Part shown: in pieces, positions 7,174-15,205 of the stretch
Layout: each line of letters starts with the position of its first letter
Numbering within the stretch: position 1 is the first letter of the stretch
Source of the DNA: an uncultured Bacilli bacterium
Lineage (GTDB): Bacteria > Bacillota_I > Bacilli_A > RF39 > UBA660
DNA length: 16,161 bases
Assembly (NCBI GenBank): GCA_910585335.1
Contig: CAJUCU010000029.1
Span: 1 to 16,161, forward strand
Direction: 5' to 3'
Program-made: the position numbers and the translations under genes
The notes under the pieces: generated by a model
Seen by the model: the letters and a program-made list of their open reading frames with translations, nothing else
Databases searched by the model: none
What the model was told of the DNA's origin: nothing

Positions 7174-7503
7174 CTCTCTTTTCTTAATTATTTTTATTCA
7201 AATACAAAAAATTGTACTATTACACCAATATAGAAATAATAGAATTTAGAAAAATTTATTTGTTACATGTTCCATGCTACATAATAAGGGTAATACTATT
7301 TCTTATTATGGCGAAGACTATATGGCTATACTCGATACTATGCAATTTTACTACTTTTGAAAGCGAAAACATAAGAAATTATAAGCATATATGTGAATAT
7401 CCTCCAAAATTAAAAATATCTCAAATGCTTATAAGTAAGGTTATAAAGACATTTTAAAACTTCTAAAAATATAATTAAAAAATTACAATATTTTTGAAAA
7501 GAA
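7174..7503. other. Gene-poor interval between polC and the kinase-like gene
   Basis: About 330 bases hold no gene I can support. A plus-strand frame (7212-7457) begins with TTG and lacks a ribosome binding site; its internal ATG at 7308 also lacks one, and the product resembles nothing known to me. An imperfect palindrome ATAATAAG…CTTATTAT (7281-7309) is present and resembles a sequence in the other large intergenic region (about 13808-13830). No T-tract follows it on the minus strand, so it is not an obvious terminator. Confidence 0.5.
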
Positions 7504-7540
7504 AAAAAGTAAAATAATCGTCGTTCCTATTTTACTTTTT
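7504..7540 (-). terminator. Rho-independent terminator after polC
   Basis: The 13-base arms AAAAAGTAAAATA (7504-7516) and TATTTTACTTTTT (7528-7540) are perfectly complementary across an 11-base loop, and on the minus strand the stem runs into a T-tract. A second, nested hairpin lies just before it over the polC stop: ATTGTT/AACAAT (7582-7577 with 7551-7546), enclosing AAAGCT/AGCTTT. The stem also has T-runs on both sides, so it could work in both directions. Confidence 0.85.
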
Positions 7541-7572
7541 CTTATATTGTTAAAGCTTCTTTTAGCTTTTGA

Positions 7573-10500
7573 TTAAAACAATGATAATTGGTTGGAATCT
7601 GGTAAATCTTTTAAGACACCCATATCTGTCATTTTATCAATTAAAGTTTTAGAAACTTTTCCTCGCTTTTGTACGTCTTCACGACTTAAAAATGGTTTAT
7701 TTTTCCGTTCTACTACTATATTCTCTCCAACGGAAACGCCTAATCCATCAATCGTTGCAAATGCTGGTATTAATGTATTTTCATTTTCTTCATCAATGAC
7801 AAAATTTTTAGCTTCGCTTTTTTCTAACGAAATATTTCCAAACTTAATCCCGCGAGCCGTTGCTTCTAAAGCTACTTTTAATGTTTCAATAATATTAGTC
7901 TCCTTGTTTGTAGCTTCAAACCCTTTCGCCTGTAAGTCCTCTAACTTCTCTTTAATTGCATCATATCCCTTTATCATGGTTTCAATATCAAAATCATCAA
8001 TTCGAATAGAGAAAAATGCTGCGTAATAATAGAGAGGCTTATAAAGCTTGAACCAGGCGATACGAATCGCACTCATAACATAGGCACAAGCATGCGCTTT
8101 TGGGAACATGTACTTAATTTTATGGCAAGATTCAATATACCAATCTGGCACTTTGGCCTCTTTCATCTCTTCTGCCATTCCTCTCCAAGTGTCTGGGTCT
8201 TTACTCGCTTTTCCTTTACGAACAAACTCCATAATTTTAAATGCTCTAATTGGTTTCATGCCCCAGTTCATTAAGTTTACCATAATATCATCACGACATC
8301 CGATAACATCTTTGAAAGGAACCACTTTATTTTTAATCAGTTCTGAAGCATTACCAGCCCAAACATCAGTACCATGAGAAAGCCCTGAGATTTTAACTAG
8401 CTCTCCAAAGGTCTTTGGTCTGGTCTCTTCTAACATGTTAATAACAAAACGTGTACCTAACTCGGGAAGCCCTAGAGTTCCTGTTGGACATAAAATTTGT
8501 TCTGGCGTTACTCCTAGGGCGTCAGTGGAAGAAAGTAGCGAGAATACTCGTCTATCATCCATCGGTAATGTTGTTACATCAATGCCCGATAAATCTTGCA
8601 GCATTCGAAGAACCGTCGGATCATCGTGTCCAAGTATATCAAGCTTCAAAACATCTTGATCAATGGCATGATAATCAAAGTGCGTGGTCCGCCACTCTGC
8701 AGTGTTATCATCTGCTGGAAACTGGAATGGTGTGAAATCAAATACATCCATATAACCTGGTATAACCACTATTCCACCTGGGTGTTGTCCTGTTGTTCTC
8801 TTTACTCCTGTACATCCTAAGGCAAGACGTTCTACTTCGGCGGTTCTTACATCTGTGATTCCTTTTTCTTCAAAATAACCTTTCACATAACCAAAAGCCG
8901 TCTTCTCTGCTACTGTACCAATCGTACCAGCACGATAAACATTATCTTCTCCAAAGAGTACTTTGGTATAAGCATGGGCACTTGCTTGATTATCACCAGA
9001 GAAATTCAGGTCAATATCTGGCACTTTATCGGCATTAAATCCAAGGAAAGTCGCAAACGGCATATCTTGTCCTTCTTTCCCCATTGCCTCACCACATTTT
9101 GGACAAGTTTTATCATCTAAGTCATAACCAGAAGAATACTCTTTACCGTAAGGTTCTCCTTCTTCATTTAAAAACTCTGAATACTTGCAGTTTTTATTAC
9201 GACATAAATAATGTGCTGGCAGTGGATTTACTTCTGTGATTCCCATCATCGTTGCCACAAAGCTTGAGCCAACAGAACCACGAGAACCAACTAAGTAACC
9301 ATCATCATTAGAATGTTTTACCAGTTTTTGGGCAATTAGATAAATAACGTCAAATCCTCCACCGATGACACCACCTAGTTTCTTAGGCATCATTTTATCT
9401 AATTCTTCCTCGCTGCTGTCTGGATTTTCTATTTTAAGCTCACGACGGATTACTTCTTTTACTTTATCAAAGCCTGCTAAAAGCGTTTCATGAAGTCTTT
9501 TAAAAATTTCTTTATCAAATTCTTCGGCACTTATTTGTTCTCTAGTCACTTCCCCTTTAATGGCCTCATAAATTCCATCACCATATAACTCTTTACTAAT
9601 ACGTTCTTCAATATTATAAGGAAGTGGATCTCCATACCAATCACTGGCCTTGGTAAAGACCATATCGGTTACTGTTTCAATACTTTTATCAATTTTAGGT
9701 GAGAAAGGAATACCACCAGTATCAATAATAACTTCAATTTCTTCTACCATGTCAGCAATTTTATTTGGATTTTCAATTACCAAACGATGGATTAGGCTCT
9801 CATCTTCCAAGAAAGCAAAGTTATCTAGCATCTCCTCTGTTGTTCTAAAGTGATTACTTGGAATAGATGTGATGTTATTTCTAGCAAGAGGATGGCGCCC
9901 TCCTCCGGGTACTTTTTGATTCACAATAATCTCGCGATATATTTTATCCTCTGGTCTAATATGATGGACATCTCCTGTTGCCACAATGTATTTTCCTGCT
10001 TCTTCCGTTACACGAATTATCTTTTTTAAGTGTTCTGCAAGTTCTAATTCATTACCAAAATCACTTGACTGTATTAAATGGTTATAGCATTCTATCGGTT
10101 GCACTTCTACGTAATCATAAAAGCGGATAATATCAGAAAGCTCTTCCTCACTTTTACTTTTTCCTTCACCAAAGACTTCACTTTCATAGCAGCCACTACC
10201 AACAAGTAAGCCTTCTCTATATTCTTCTATCGCACTTCTTAATATCCTAGGTGTCTTATGAAGGTAGGTGGTGTTAGCTAGCGAAATAATTTTAAATAAA
10301 TTTTTTAAACCTGTTTTATTTTTTACTAGAATATTAATATGATGACTACGACCATATTTATGGATATCTTCTTTTGATACTAATTTGTCTAATTCATCCA
10401 TGTTTTCAATATTACGATTAGAAAGTTTTTTTAGCATTTTATGAAAGACAAGGGCAGTTCCTTCTGCATCATAATCTCCTCTATGATGTGCTGACTCATC

Positions 10501-12180
10501 CCAAGGGACTTCATAGCGTTTTACAAGAGCGGATAGAGAATGTCTAGCATAATTATTATCCAGTGTTCTCGATAGTTCTAAGGTATCAATTACTGGATTT
10601 TTAAACTCGCCCAAATTGTACTTTTTATAAGCCATTTCTAAGAAAGAAACATCAAACTTGGCATTGTGTGCTACCATTGGTAAATCTTGAAAGAATGCAA
10701 TGAATCTTTTGACAGCACTTTCTTCATCTTCTTTATCTTTTAACATGCTATCCGTAATATTCGTAATTTCTGTAATCTTTTTAGGAAGTGGTCGTCCTGG
10801 ATTAATTAATTCATCATATCGTTCTATGATTTCTCCATCATGAATTTTAACAGCACCAATTTCGATAATAGAATCTGCTCCACCAGCATTAAATCCTGTT
10901 GTTTCAAAGTCAAATACGACATAAGTCTGTTCTAACATATTTTCTTGATTGGGACGAAGGACAATATTTACTTTGTCATCAATCATTGCGAGTTCTGTTC
11001 CATAGATGACTTTGAATTTTTCATTTTCTTCTTTTCCTTTATTGTAACCAGTAACAAAATTAAAAACATGTGGGAAAGCCTGGGCTCCATTATGATCAGT
11101 AATAGCAATCGCTTTATGTCCCCAATTTATCGCTTGTTTTACTAGTTTTACTTCATCTGCTACGCCATCCATTTGACTCATCATCGTATGAGTATGTAGT
11201 TCCACTCTTTTTTCTCTAGCTGTATCTTTTCTAGCTTCTTCCGTGCGCTCTATTTTCACAATATCTCTAGCATTTAATACAAGTTCTCTAGCATAGGCAT
11301 CATTTTTTGTATAGCCTCTTACTCGAACCCAAGAGCCTTCTTTTAACTCTTTTTTTAGTCTTTTGTATTCATCCTCATCTCGAACGAATACTTTACAGTA
11401 AATACTATCTGTATAATCTGTAATCTTTAATGTAATGATTTTAAAATCTGTTTTACTAGATTCAAAATAGTCTGTTGCAAAAATATAGGCTTCTACTGTA
11501 ACATCGTTATCCTCTCCTAAAAGAGATTTAATCTTTATAATATCAGAGGTAAACATCCGCCCAAGGACAGCGCCTTCTTCTGTTTTAGCACTTCTTCTTT
11601 TCGGAACTTCTTCTTTTTTAATTACTTTCTCTTCTACTTTTGGTGGTGGCGTTACTACTTTTTTTAGTGATTCATCTAACTCTTTATGAATCTCTTCTAA
11701 AATTCCAGTCTCTTCTCTTAATTCTATTTTAATATCTTCTTCATAGCCTAAATCATGATAATATTTATTGAACTGGTTTAATATACTATTTAGCTTTTCC
11801 TGTTCTATCTTATTTGAAGCGATTAAGATTAATTTATTGTCTTCTAGAACTAGTTTATCCTGATAAATTTCTAATACTTTTATCTCTTCTTTTAAGTGAC
11901 TTAAAACGAGTGGATAATAACTATGAAAGGTTTCCATATCTTTTTGTTCAAATAAGTAAATAAAGCGAATATCTTTGGCAAGAGAATCTAATTTGTATTT
12001 ATTTTCTTCTAATACTTTAATTACTTCTTTTGGATACATTTTTTCATTTTCTATATAAATAGTCCAAGTTTTATTTTTGGGTGAGACTACAATTCTTTGT
12101 AATTTACTGGTAGCAAAAAAAGAAATATATTTATTTTCTATTTCTTCTTTCATTAATAATACTTTTAACTTTTCATCCAT
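7573..12180 (-). CDS. polC: DNA polymerase III alpha subunit, PolC type
   Basis: PolC is the replicative, proofreading polymerase of low-GC Gram-positives. The protein is about 1535 residues, somewhat longer than the roughly 1440 usual. Approximate domain positions: N-terminal domain 1-180; a Pro/Lys-rich linker 180-200; an OB fold 215-315; a PHP domain opening with LHTHT near 330 and resuming near 600-780 around an inserted DEDDh exonuclease (DFETTG near 427, VAHNAKFD near 510, HHRGDYD near 570). The polymerase core has GSRGSVGSSF near 968, a four-cysteine zinc site (CRNKNC…CPKC, 993-1030) and the catalytic Asp pair in PDIDLNFSGD near 1057. The C-terminal QLSLF is a sliding-clamp-binding motif. 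The frame opens at a TTG at 12189, only 2 bases from AGGGGG. ATG at 12180, about 11 bases away, is preferred. All catalytic motifs are intact. Confidence 0.97.
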   Translation of the reverse strand: MDEKLKVLLMKEEIENKYISFFATSKLQRIVVSPKNKTWTIYIENEKMYPKEVIKVLEENKYKLDSLAKDIRFIYLFEQKDMETFHSYYPLVLSHLKEEIKVLEIYQDKLVLEDNKLILIASNKIEQEKLNSILNQFNKYYHDLGYEEDIKIELREETGILEEIHKELDESLKKVVTPPPKVEEKVIKKEEVPKRRSAKTEEGAVLGRMFTSDIIKIKSLLGEDNDVTVEAYIFATDYFESSKTDFKIITLKITDYTDSIYCKVFVRDEDEYKRLKKELKEGSWVRVRGYTKNDAYARELVLNARDIVKIERTEEARKDTAREKRVELHTHTMMSQMDGVADEVKLVKQAINWGHKAIAITDHNGAQAFPHVFNFVTGYNKGKEENEKFKVIYGTELAMIDDKVNIVLRPNQENMLEQTYVVFDFETTGFNAGGADSIIEIGAVKIHDGEIIERYDELINPGRPLPKKITEITNITDSMLKDKEDEESAVKRFIAFFQDLPMVAHNAKFDVSFLEMAYKKYNLGEFKNPVIDTLELSRTLDNNYARHSLSALVKRYEVPWDESAHHRGDYDAEGTALVFHKMLKKLSNRNIENMDELDKLVSKEDIHKYGRSHHINILVKNKTGLKNLFKIISLANTTYLHKTPRILRSAIEEYREGLLVGSGCYESEVFGEGKSKSEEELSDIIRFYDYVEVQPIECYNHLIQSSDFGNELELAEHLKKIIRVTEEAGKYIVATGDVHHIRPEDKIYREIIVNQKVPGGGRHPLARNNITSIPSNHFRTTEEMLDNFAFLEDESLIHRLVIENPNKIADMVEEIEVIIDTGGIPFSPKIDKSIETVTDMVFTKASDWYGDPLPYNIEERISKELYGDGIYEAIKGEVTREQISAEEFDKEIFKRLHETLLAGFDKVKEVIRRELKIENPDSSEEELDKMMPKKLGGVIGGGFDVIYLIAQKLVKHSNDDGYLVGSRGSVGSSFVATMMGITEVNPLPAHYLCRNKNCKYSEFLNEEGEPYGKEYSSGYDLDDKTCPKCGEAMGKEGQDMPFATFLGFNADKVPDIDLNFSGDNQASAHAYTKVLFGEDNVYRAGTIGTVAEKTAFGYVKGYFEEKGITDVRTAEVERLALGCTGVKRTTGQHPGGIVVIPGYMDVFDFTPFQFPADDNTAEWRTTHFDYHAIDQDVLKLDILGHDDPTVLRMLQDLSGIDVTTLPMDDRRVFSLLSSTDALGVTPEQILCPTGTLGLPELGTRFVINMLEETRPKTFGELVKISGLSHGTDVWAGNASELIKNKVVPFKDVIGCRDDIMVNLMNWGMKPIRAFKIMEFVRKGKASKDPDTWRGMAEEMKEAKVPDWYIESCHKIKYMFPKAHACAYVMSAIRIAWFKLYKPLYYYAAFFSIRIDDFDIETMIKGYDAIKEKLEDLQAKGFEATNKETNIIETLKVALEATARGIKFGNISLEKSEAKNFVIDEENENTLIPAFATIDGLGVSVGENIVVERKNKPFLSREDVQKRGKVSKTLIDKMTDMGVLKDLPDSNQLSLF

Positions 12181-12242
12181 CGTAATCAATTCCCCCTAGA
12201 ATTAAGGATATACCCAAAATATATTTTCAATTATTTCATAAA

Positions 12243-12271
12243 ATTATAATAATACTTTAACTCTTTTTAAA
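12243..12271 (-). promoter_or_regulatory. Possible sigma-A-type promoter for polC
   Basis: A perfect -10 box TATAAT (12248-12243) lies 17 bases downstream of TTTAAA (12271-12266), a weak -35 box. The predicted start near 12236 gives a leader of about 55 bases ending in the AGGGGG ribosome binding site. In DNA this AT-rich, chance matches are common, so the -10 box is the stronger part of the evidence. Confidence 0.45.
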
Positions 12272-12627
12272 ATTCCTTTATTTTATATTCATCTTTTAGT
12301 TCTTGTTCCTATTCTAATTTATCTATAGATATTTCACTTATCTCTTGCATAGTTTTATCAATGTTTCATAGCTAATTTTATTTCATGATAACACCCATTT
12401 GATATTACACCAAATTGCCATAATTCATCTGCCAAATAAATTAAATTATTATTTCCTCTTACAGTAAGTTTTCTATCCACCATATCCATCCATAAAATAA
12501 TCCCAATTAGTAAACGGATTTAATGGTAATCTATTATTTTTAAGTATATAGGAAGATATTAACTTTCTAGCATAAAAATTATGTTTTGAATGTACAGTAT
12601 AAACAGACTTTATTTTTTCTTTATCAT
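12267..12627 (-). pseudogene. Decayed gene coupled to rhuM, possibly nucleoside deoxyribosyltransferase-like
   Basis: Pieces of one protein of about 110-120 residues are spread over three frames. A start ATG at 12627-12625 overlaps the original rhuM stop as TGATG, with GGAGGAG upstream, but stops after five codons. One missing A in the A6 run would put it in frame with KIKSVYTVHSKHNFYARKLI…PLNPFTNWDYFMDG, which stops at 12473. One extra base near 12484 shifts it to MVDRKLTVRGNNNLIYLADELWQFG…EIKLAMKH (12483-12358). Another shift near 12359 leads to DKTMQEISEISIDKLE, ending in TAG at 12311-12309, beyond which the frame stays open to 12267. The N-terminal half and the ADELWQFG…HEI pattern recall small proteins related to nucleoside 2-deoxyribosyltransferases; that family call is tentative. 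The continuity of the pieces is seen directly. Confidence 0.65.
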
Positions 12628-13648
12628 CAATCCTGTTTCTCCTCCAAATTATTTTTGATTTCAATCATAAATTTATCAAAATCTGATTCAAACACTTTAT
12701 CTTGTATAACTCTATATTTTTCAAATTCAGATATGCAAAACTTTCAGCAACTTTATGAGTTACTTTACCTGGATTATCTAAAACTTCTCTTTCATTAAAT
12801 TGCAAAAAAGCATCTAATCTTTTTTTCCAATCTTCCATAGTCATTGGAATATGCCTCTGAGCCTGATCTTCTGCGTAATCCAAGTACATTGTAACAATTC
12901 TTTCTAAAGATTTAAGTTCTTCTTTTGTTAAATAATTCTTGGCAATTATAACATCAGTTGTCATTATTTTTCCATTTGGAGAATTTTTCCAAGTAGTGAG
13001 ACCCATATTCTCTTTTTCATGATTTGCTCTTTGTACTATAACTTCCGCAGCAGTATTACCATGTGTTGCAAAATGCATTTTGTTTTGTACTGTTTTAAAA
13101 AATTCTTTAGTGACTGGTGAATTTTTATTATAATCCAAACTAGTAGCATAAATATCAGTTATTTTTTGAAAAAAATTTCTCTCACTAATTCTGATTTCTC
13201 TAATCTCTTCAATTAATTCATCAAAGTAATTTTCATTCAAAAACGTACCATTTTTAAGTCTTTCTTTATCTAAAACGTACCCCTTAACCGAATATTGTTT
13301 TAATATATTGATTGCCCACAATCTAAATTCTATCGCTCTTTTACTATTAACTTTAAAACCAACTGAAATAATAGCATCTAGGTTGTAGTACTTAGTCTTA
13401 TAATTTTTTCCATCTGCAGCAGTATGTAAGAAATCCTTACATACTGAATTTCTATCTAATTCGCACTCTAAAATATTATTTAAGTGCATTGTAATATTGT
13501 TTCTAGTTGTATCAAAAAGTTCGGCAATTAACTTTTGACTTAGCCAAACTGATTCATTATCTACTATTACTTCAATCGTTTTTTCTTTATTTTGATTTGT
13601 AAAAATTAAAAATTCTGCTGTTGAATTTCTTATTTGTAAAGTCTGCAT
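12627..13648 (-). pseudogene. RhuM-family protein, frameshifted near the 3' end
   Basis: The frame reads as a RhuM (virulence/DNA-binding-like) family protein. Residues about 25-125 are the conserved N-terminal part (VDNESVWLSQKLIAELFDTT, then YYNLDAIISVGFKVNSKRAIEFRLWA), and about 175-300 hold KEFFKTVQNKMHFATHGNTA and the KIMTTDVIIAKNYLTKEEL stretch. After Ala305 (codon 12736-12734) the frame turns into unrelated sequence and stops at 12665. A shift by one base at 12734 restores the family's usual tail, ISEFEKYRVIQDKVFESDF…, ending with TGA at 12629-12627. One base is therefore missing and the last 30 or so residues are lost. AGGAGGTG precedes the ATG at 13648 at ideal spacing. The role of RhuM in cells is poorly defined; it often occurs near mobile or defence genes. 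A sequencing error is possible, but the downstream gene is broken too. Confidence 0.85.
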
Positions 13649-13671
13649 TAGTTCACCTCCTGAATAATCTT

Positions 13672-13691
13672 ATATGACAAAATATGACAAA
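13672..13691 (-). repeat. Tandem 10-base repeat in the rhuM leader
   Basis: ATATGACAAA occurs twice in immediate succession (13672-13681 and 13682-13691). A perfect palindrome AGTTATAACT lies at 13703-13712. Both are between a possible promoter (see the neighbouring entry) and the rhuM ribosome binding site. One turn of DNA per repeat is compatible with a regulator binding side by side; this is inference. Confidence 0.6.
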
Positions 13692-13722
13692 GCTTTTATT
13701 TGAGTTATAACTTAAATTATGT

Positions 13723-13752
13723 ATAATAACCATAATTTCATAAAAAAGTTAA
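13723..13752 (-). promoter_or_regulatory. Possible promoter of the rhuM cassette
   Basis: TTAACT (13752-13747) and TATTAT (13728-13723) are 18 bases apart on the minus strand. The predicted start near 13716 lies just before the palindrome AGTTATAACT and the tandem repeat, which would make these good operator positions. The match to consensus is modest. Confidence 0.35.
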
Positions 13753-13997
13753 ATTTTTTATAACAACAGGATATGGGAATGTACCACGAAACAATAAAGA
13801 TTTTATAAAATAAGGATTCCTATTTCTTATAGGTGCACTTGCAAAAAGAACCCTTTTCCATCTTTTTGAGGTTCTAATCTCTTAAAAGTCTACATTTTAG
13901 CCTTTATTCATAATGATTTTGAGTAAACATGCCTGAACCTTCTAGTTATTTTCTTATATATTAGGGGGATATGATTTATTCCACCCCTGCCTGTTTA
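13753..13997. other. Rest of the intergenic region upstream of rhuM
   Basis: No gene is supported here. Besides the terminator at 13843-13875 there is an unusually GC-rich imperfect hairpin just after the upstream stop: AGGGG (13963-13967) with CCCCT (13984-13988) and an inner GGA/TCC. No T-tract follows on the minus strand. A small hairpin CCTAT-TTCTT-ATAGG lies at 13819-13833. Short open frames occur on both strands but none has a ribosome binding site or recognisable product. Confidence 0.45.
13843..13875 (-). terminator. Likely terminator after the 277-residue gene
   Basis: On the minus strand AGAACC (13875-13870) pairs with GGTTCT (13852-13847), plus one G-U pair, and is followed directly by TTTTTG. 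It lies about 120 bases past the stop at 13998. The 17-base loop is rather long. Confidence 0.5.
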
Positions 13998-14831
13998 TTA
14001 TATAATTTCTAATTCATTAATTTTTACGATATGTTTTTGATTTTTTATACAAAAATCTATGAAAGTATATAAATCTACTTTGCTTAGTTGTCTTTCAAAT
14101 GTATAGTGATCAATATCAAAAGCAATTTTATCTCTCATCATATAATTTAGCATCTCTTCTTTTGTTGATCCTAAATACATGAGCCAATATGGATAAATTT
14201 GTCTTTTTAAATACTTAAGTGCAGGATCTCCTGTTAAATAATGACTTGTTTTACTAATTCTAGTGTGAAGTTCATTTAAAATAGCAAGTTCTACTACTGC
14301 TTGGACAATTTCTTTATAATTTTCTTGATATTTTTTTAATTCTTTACTAATGATTTGATAAATCATTTCTACTAGCATTTTGATAGAATCATCATAGTGT
14401 TTTCCCCAAACAAGAGTATTTACTTTTCTATCTTTAGGAAGTGTTTTATCGATGATATCTAATTTGGGATCTACGATTAAAACGTGATATGGTTTTATTT
14501 CAAAACGTAAAATATCTTTTAATTCTGGTAATACATTTTTTTTATTTACATCCCATATTTTTAATATATCTAATCTAAATTTCTCTGTATTTTTCTTTAC
14601 TTTTTCATAATTTGCATTTTCCATTGCGATATTATAAATCGTATCATCATCTGGAATGAAATTTTTAGGGTCTTTTAATATTAAAGCGTTGTCTTTAAAA
14701 ATATCATTGTATTGTTTTTTATAGTTAATCCAAATTTTTTGTTTAAAGGCATGTACTCTTTCTGATATAGAAGCTTGAAATAATAAGTTCCAAACTAAGA
14801 TGTAGTCATTTACCTCAAATTTTATATTCAT
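13998..14831 (-). CDS. Unrecognised 277-residue protein
   Basis: I do not recognise the family. The frame opens with GTG at 14840, one base from AAGGA; the ATG at 14831 is about 10 bases from it and is preferred (MNIKFEVNDYILVWNLLFQA). GTG with the more distant AGGAAG cannot be excluded. The protein looks soluble: an N-terminal helical part with FKDNALILKDPKNFIPDDDTIYNIA (about 45-70), a middle strand-rich part (FEIKPYHVLIVDPKLDIID, then VNTLVWGKHYDDSIKMLVE), and a helical C-terminal half (ELKKYQENYKEIVQAVVELAILNELHTRI). No signal peptide, membrane segment or known catalytic motif is apparent. It stands alone between the surface-protein gene and the RhuM cassette, with a possible weak -10 box TATGAT at 14882-14877 and a downstream terminator. 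Conserved features such as the Asp-rich PDDDT could be functional, but no activity can be proposed. Confidence 0.75.
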   Translation of the reverse strand: MNIKFEVNDYILVWNLLFQASISERVHAFKQKIWINYKKQYNDIFKDNALILKDPKNFIPDDDTIYNIAMENANYEKVKKNTEKFRLDILKIWDVNKKNVLPELKDILRFEIKPYHVLIVDPKLDIIDKTLPKDRKVNTLVWGKHYDDSIKMLVEMIYQIISKELKKYQENYKEIVQAVVELAILNELHTRISKTSHYLTGDPALKYLKRQIYPYWLMYLGSTKEEMLNYMMRDKIAFDIDHYTFERQLSKVDLYTFIDFCIKNQKHIVKINELEII

Positions 14832-15118
14832 ATACTTCACATCCTTACTTCTTCCTGTTTTCCTTATATTAAATATATCATAAAGGGCAAAAGAATAAAA
14901 TAAATTTTGTAATTAAAAACTTATTGGCGTTATCTTTCATTTTTTAATTTTATCTATTTTTCTTTCTTCTTTATTATAATATTTTTCTTTCACTTTGACT
15001 AGATTTATATGATATTTTTCATCATTTTATAGCCATGATTTCAAAAGTGATTCTTTTCTCTTAGCTTTTATACTAGAAAGATAAGAAAATACAAATCGTT
15101 ATTTTTCTAAACGAAGTA
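14832..15118. other. Gene-free interval with little structure
   Basis: About 290 AT-rich bases hold the leader of the 277-residue gene and a possible -10 box (TATGAT, 14882-14877) lacking a convincing -35. A short lysine- and tyrosine-rich open stretch on the minus strand (about 14943-15023) has no start codon or ribosome binding site. I see no RNA gene or insertion-sequence end. Confidence 0.45.
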
Positions 15119-15166
15119 TAAAAAAAATACTAGAAATTATTTTTTACTTCTATAATTTCTAGTATT
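15119..15166 (-). terminator. Strong rho-independent terminator after the surface-protein gene
   Basis: Two 15-base arms, AATACTAGAAATTAT (15126-15140) and its exact complement (15152-15166), flank an 11-base loop. On the minus strand the stem is followed by a run of T (complement of 15126-15119). It lies 40 bases past the stop at 15206. The core ACTAGAAAT is shared with the pnp terminator. Confidence 0.9.
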
Positions 15167-15205
15167 CTACTTCCTATTTATCATGAAATACAAGTTCGAA
15201 AGTTT

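Noticed and set aside
7212..7457. Plus-strand frame of 81 codons in the polC–kinase intergenic region
   Set aside because: TTG start, no ribosome binding site for it or for the internal ATG at 7308, no recognisable product, and opposite to every real gene in the window.
7592..11145. Several plus-strand frames of 60-144 codons inside polC
   Set aside because: They are antisense shadows of a strongly supported gene, with no ribosome binding sites or recognisable domains.
12181..12189. TTG at 12189 as the start of polC
   Set aside because: It lies only 2 bases from the AGGGGG ribosome binding site. The ATG at 12180 is more plausible, though its spacing is slightly long.
12473..12664. A 63-codon minus-strand gene starting with TTG at 12664
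   Set aside because: Its first codons overlap the restored rhuM tail in another frame, and the rest is one piece of the decayed partner gene, so it is reported as part of that pseudogene.
13736..13804. Short plus-strand stretch reading ITTGYGNVP, reminiscent of a potassium-channel filter
   Set aside because: Only about 21 codons, no start or ribosome binding site, and no pore helices. The resemblance is by chance.
13840..13997. Possible insertion-sequence remnant upstream of rhuM (ATG followed by FTQNHYE on the minus strand)
   Set aside because: The frame stops after eight codons. There are no terminal inverted repeats, target duplications or further transposase-like sequence.
14943..15023. 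Minus-strand lysine- and tyrosine-rich open stretch
   Set aside because: No start codon or ribosome binding site, and its make-up is what AT-rich noncoding DNA yields.
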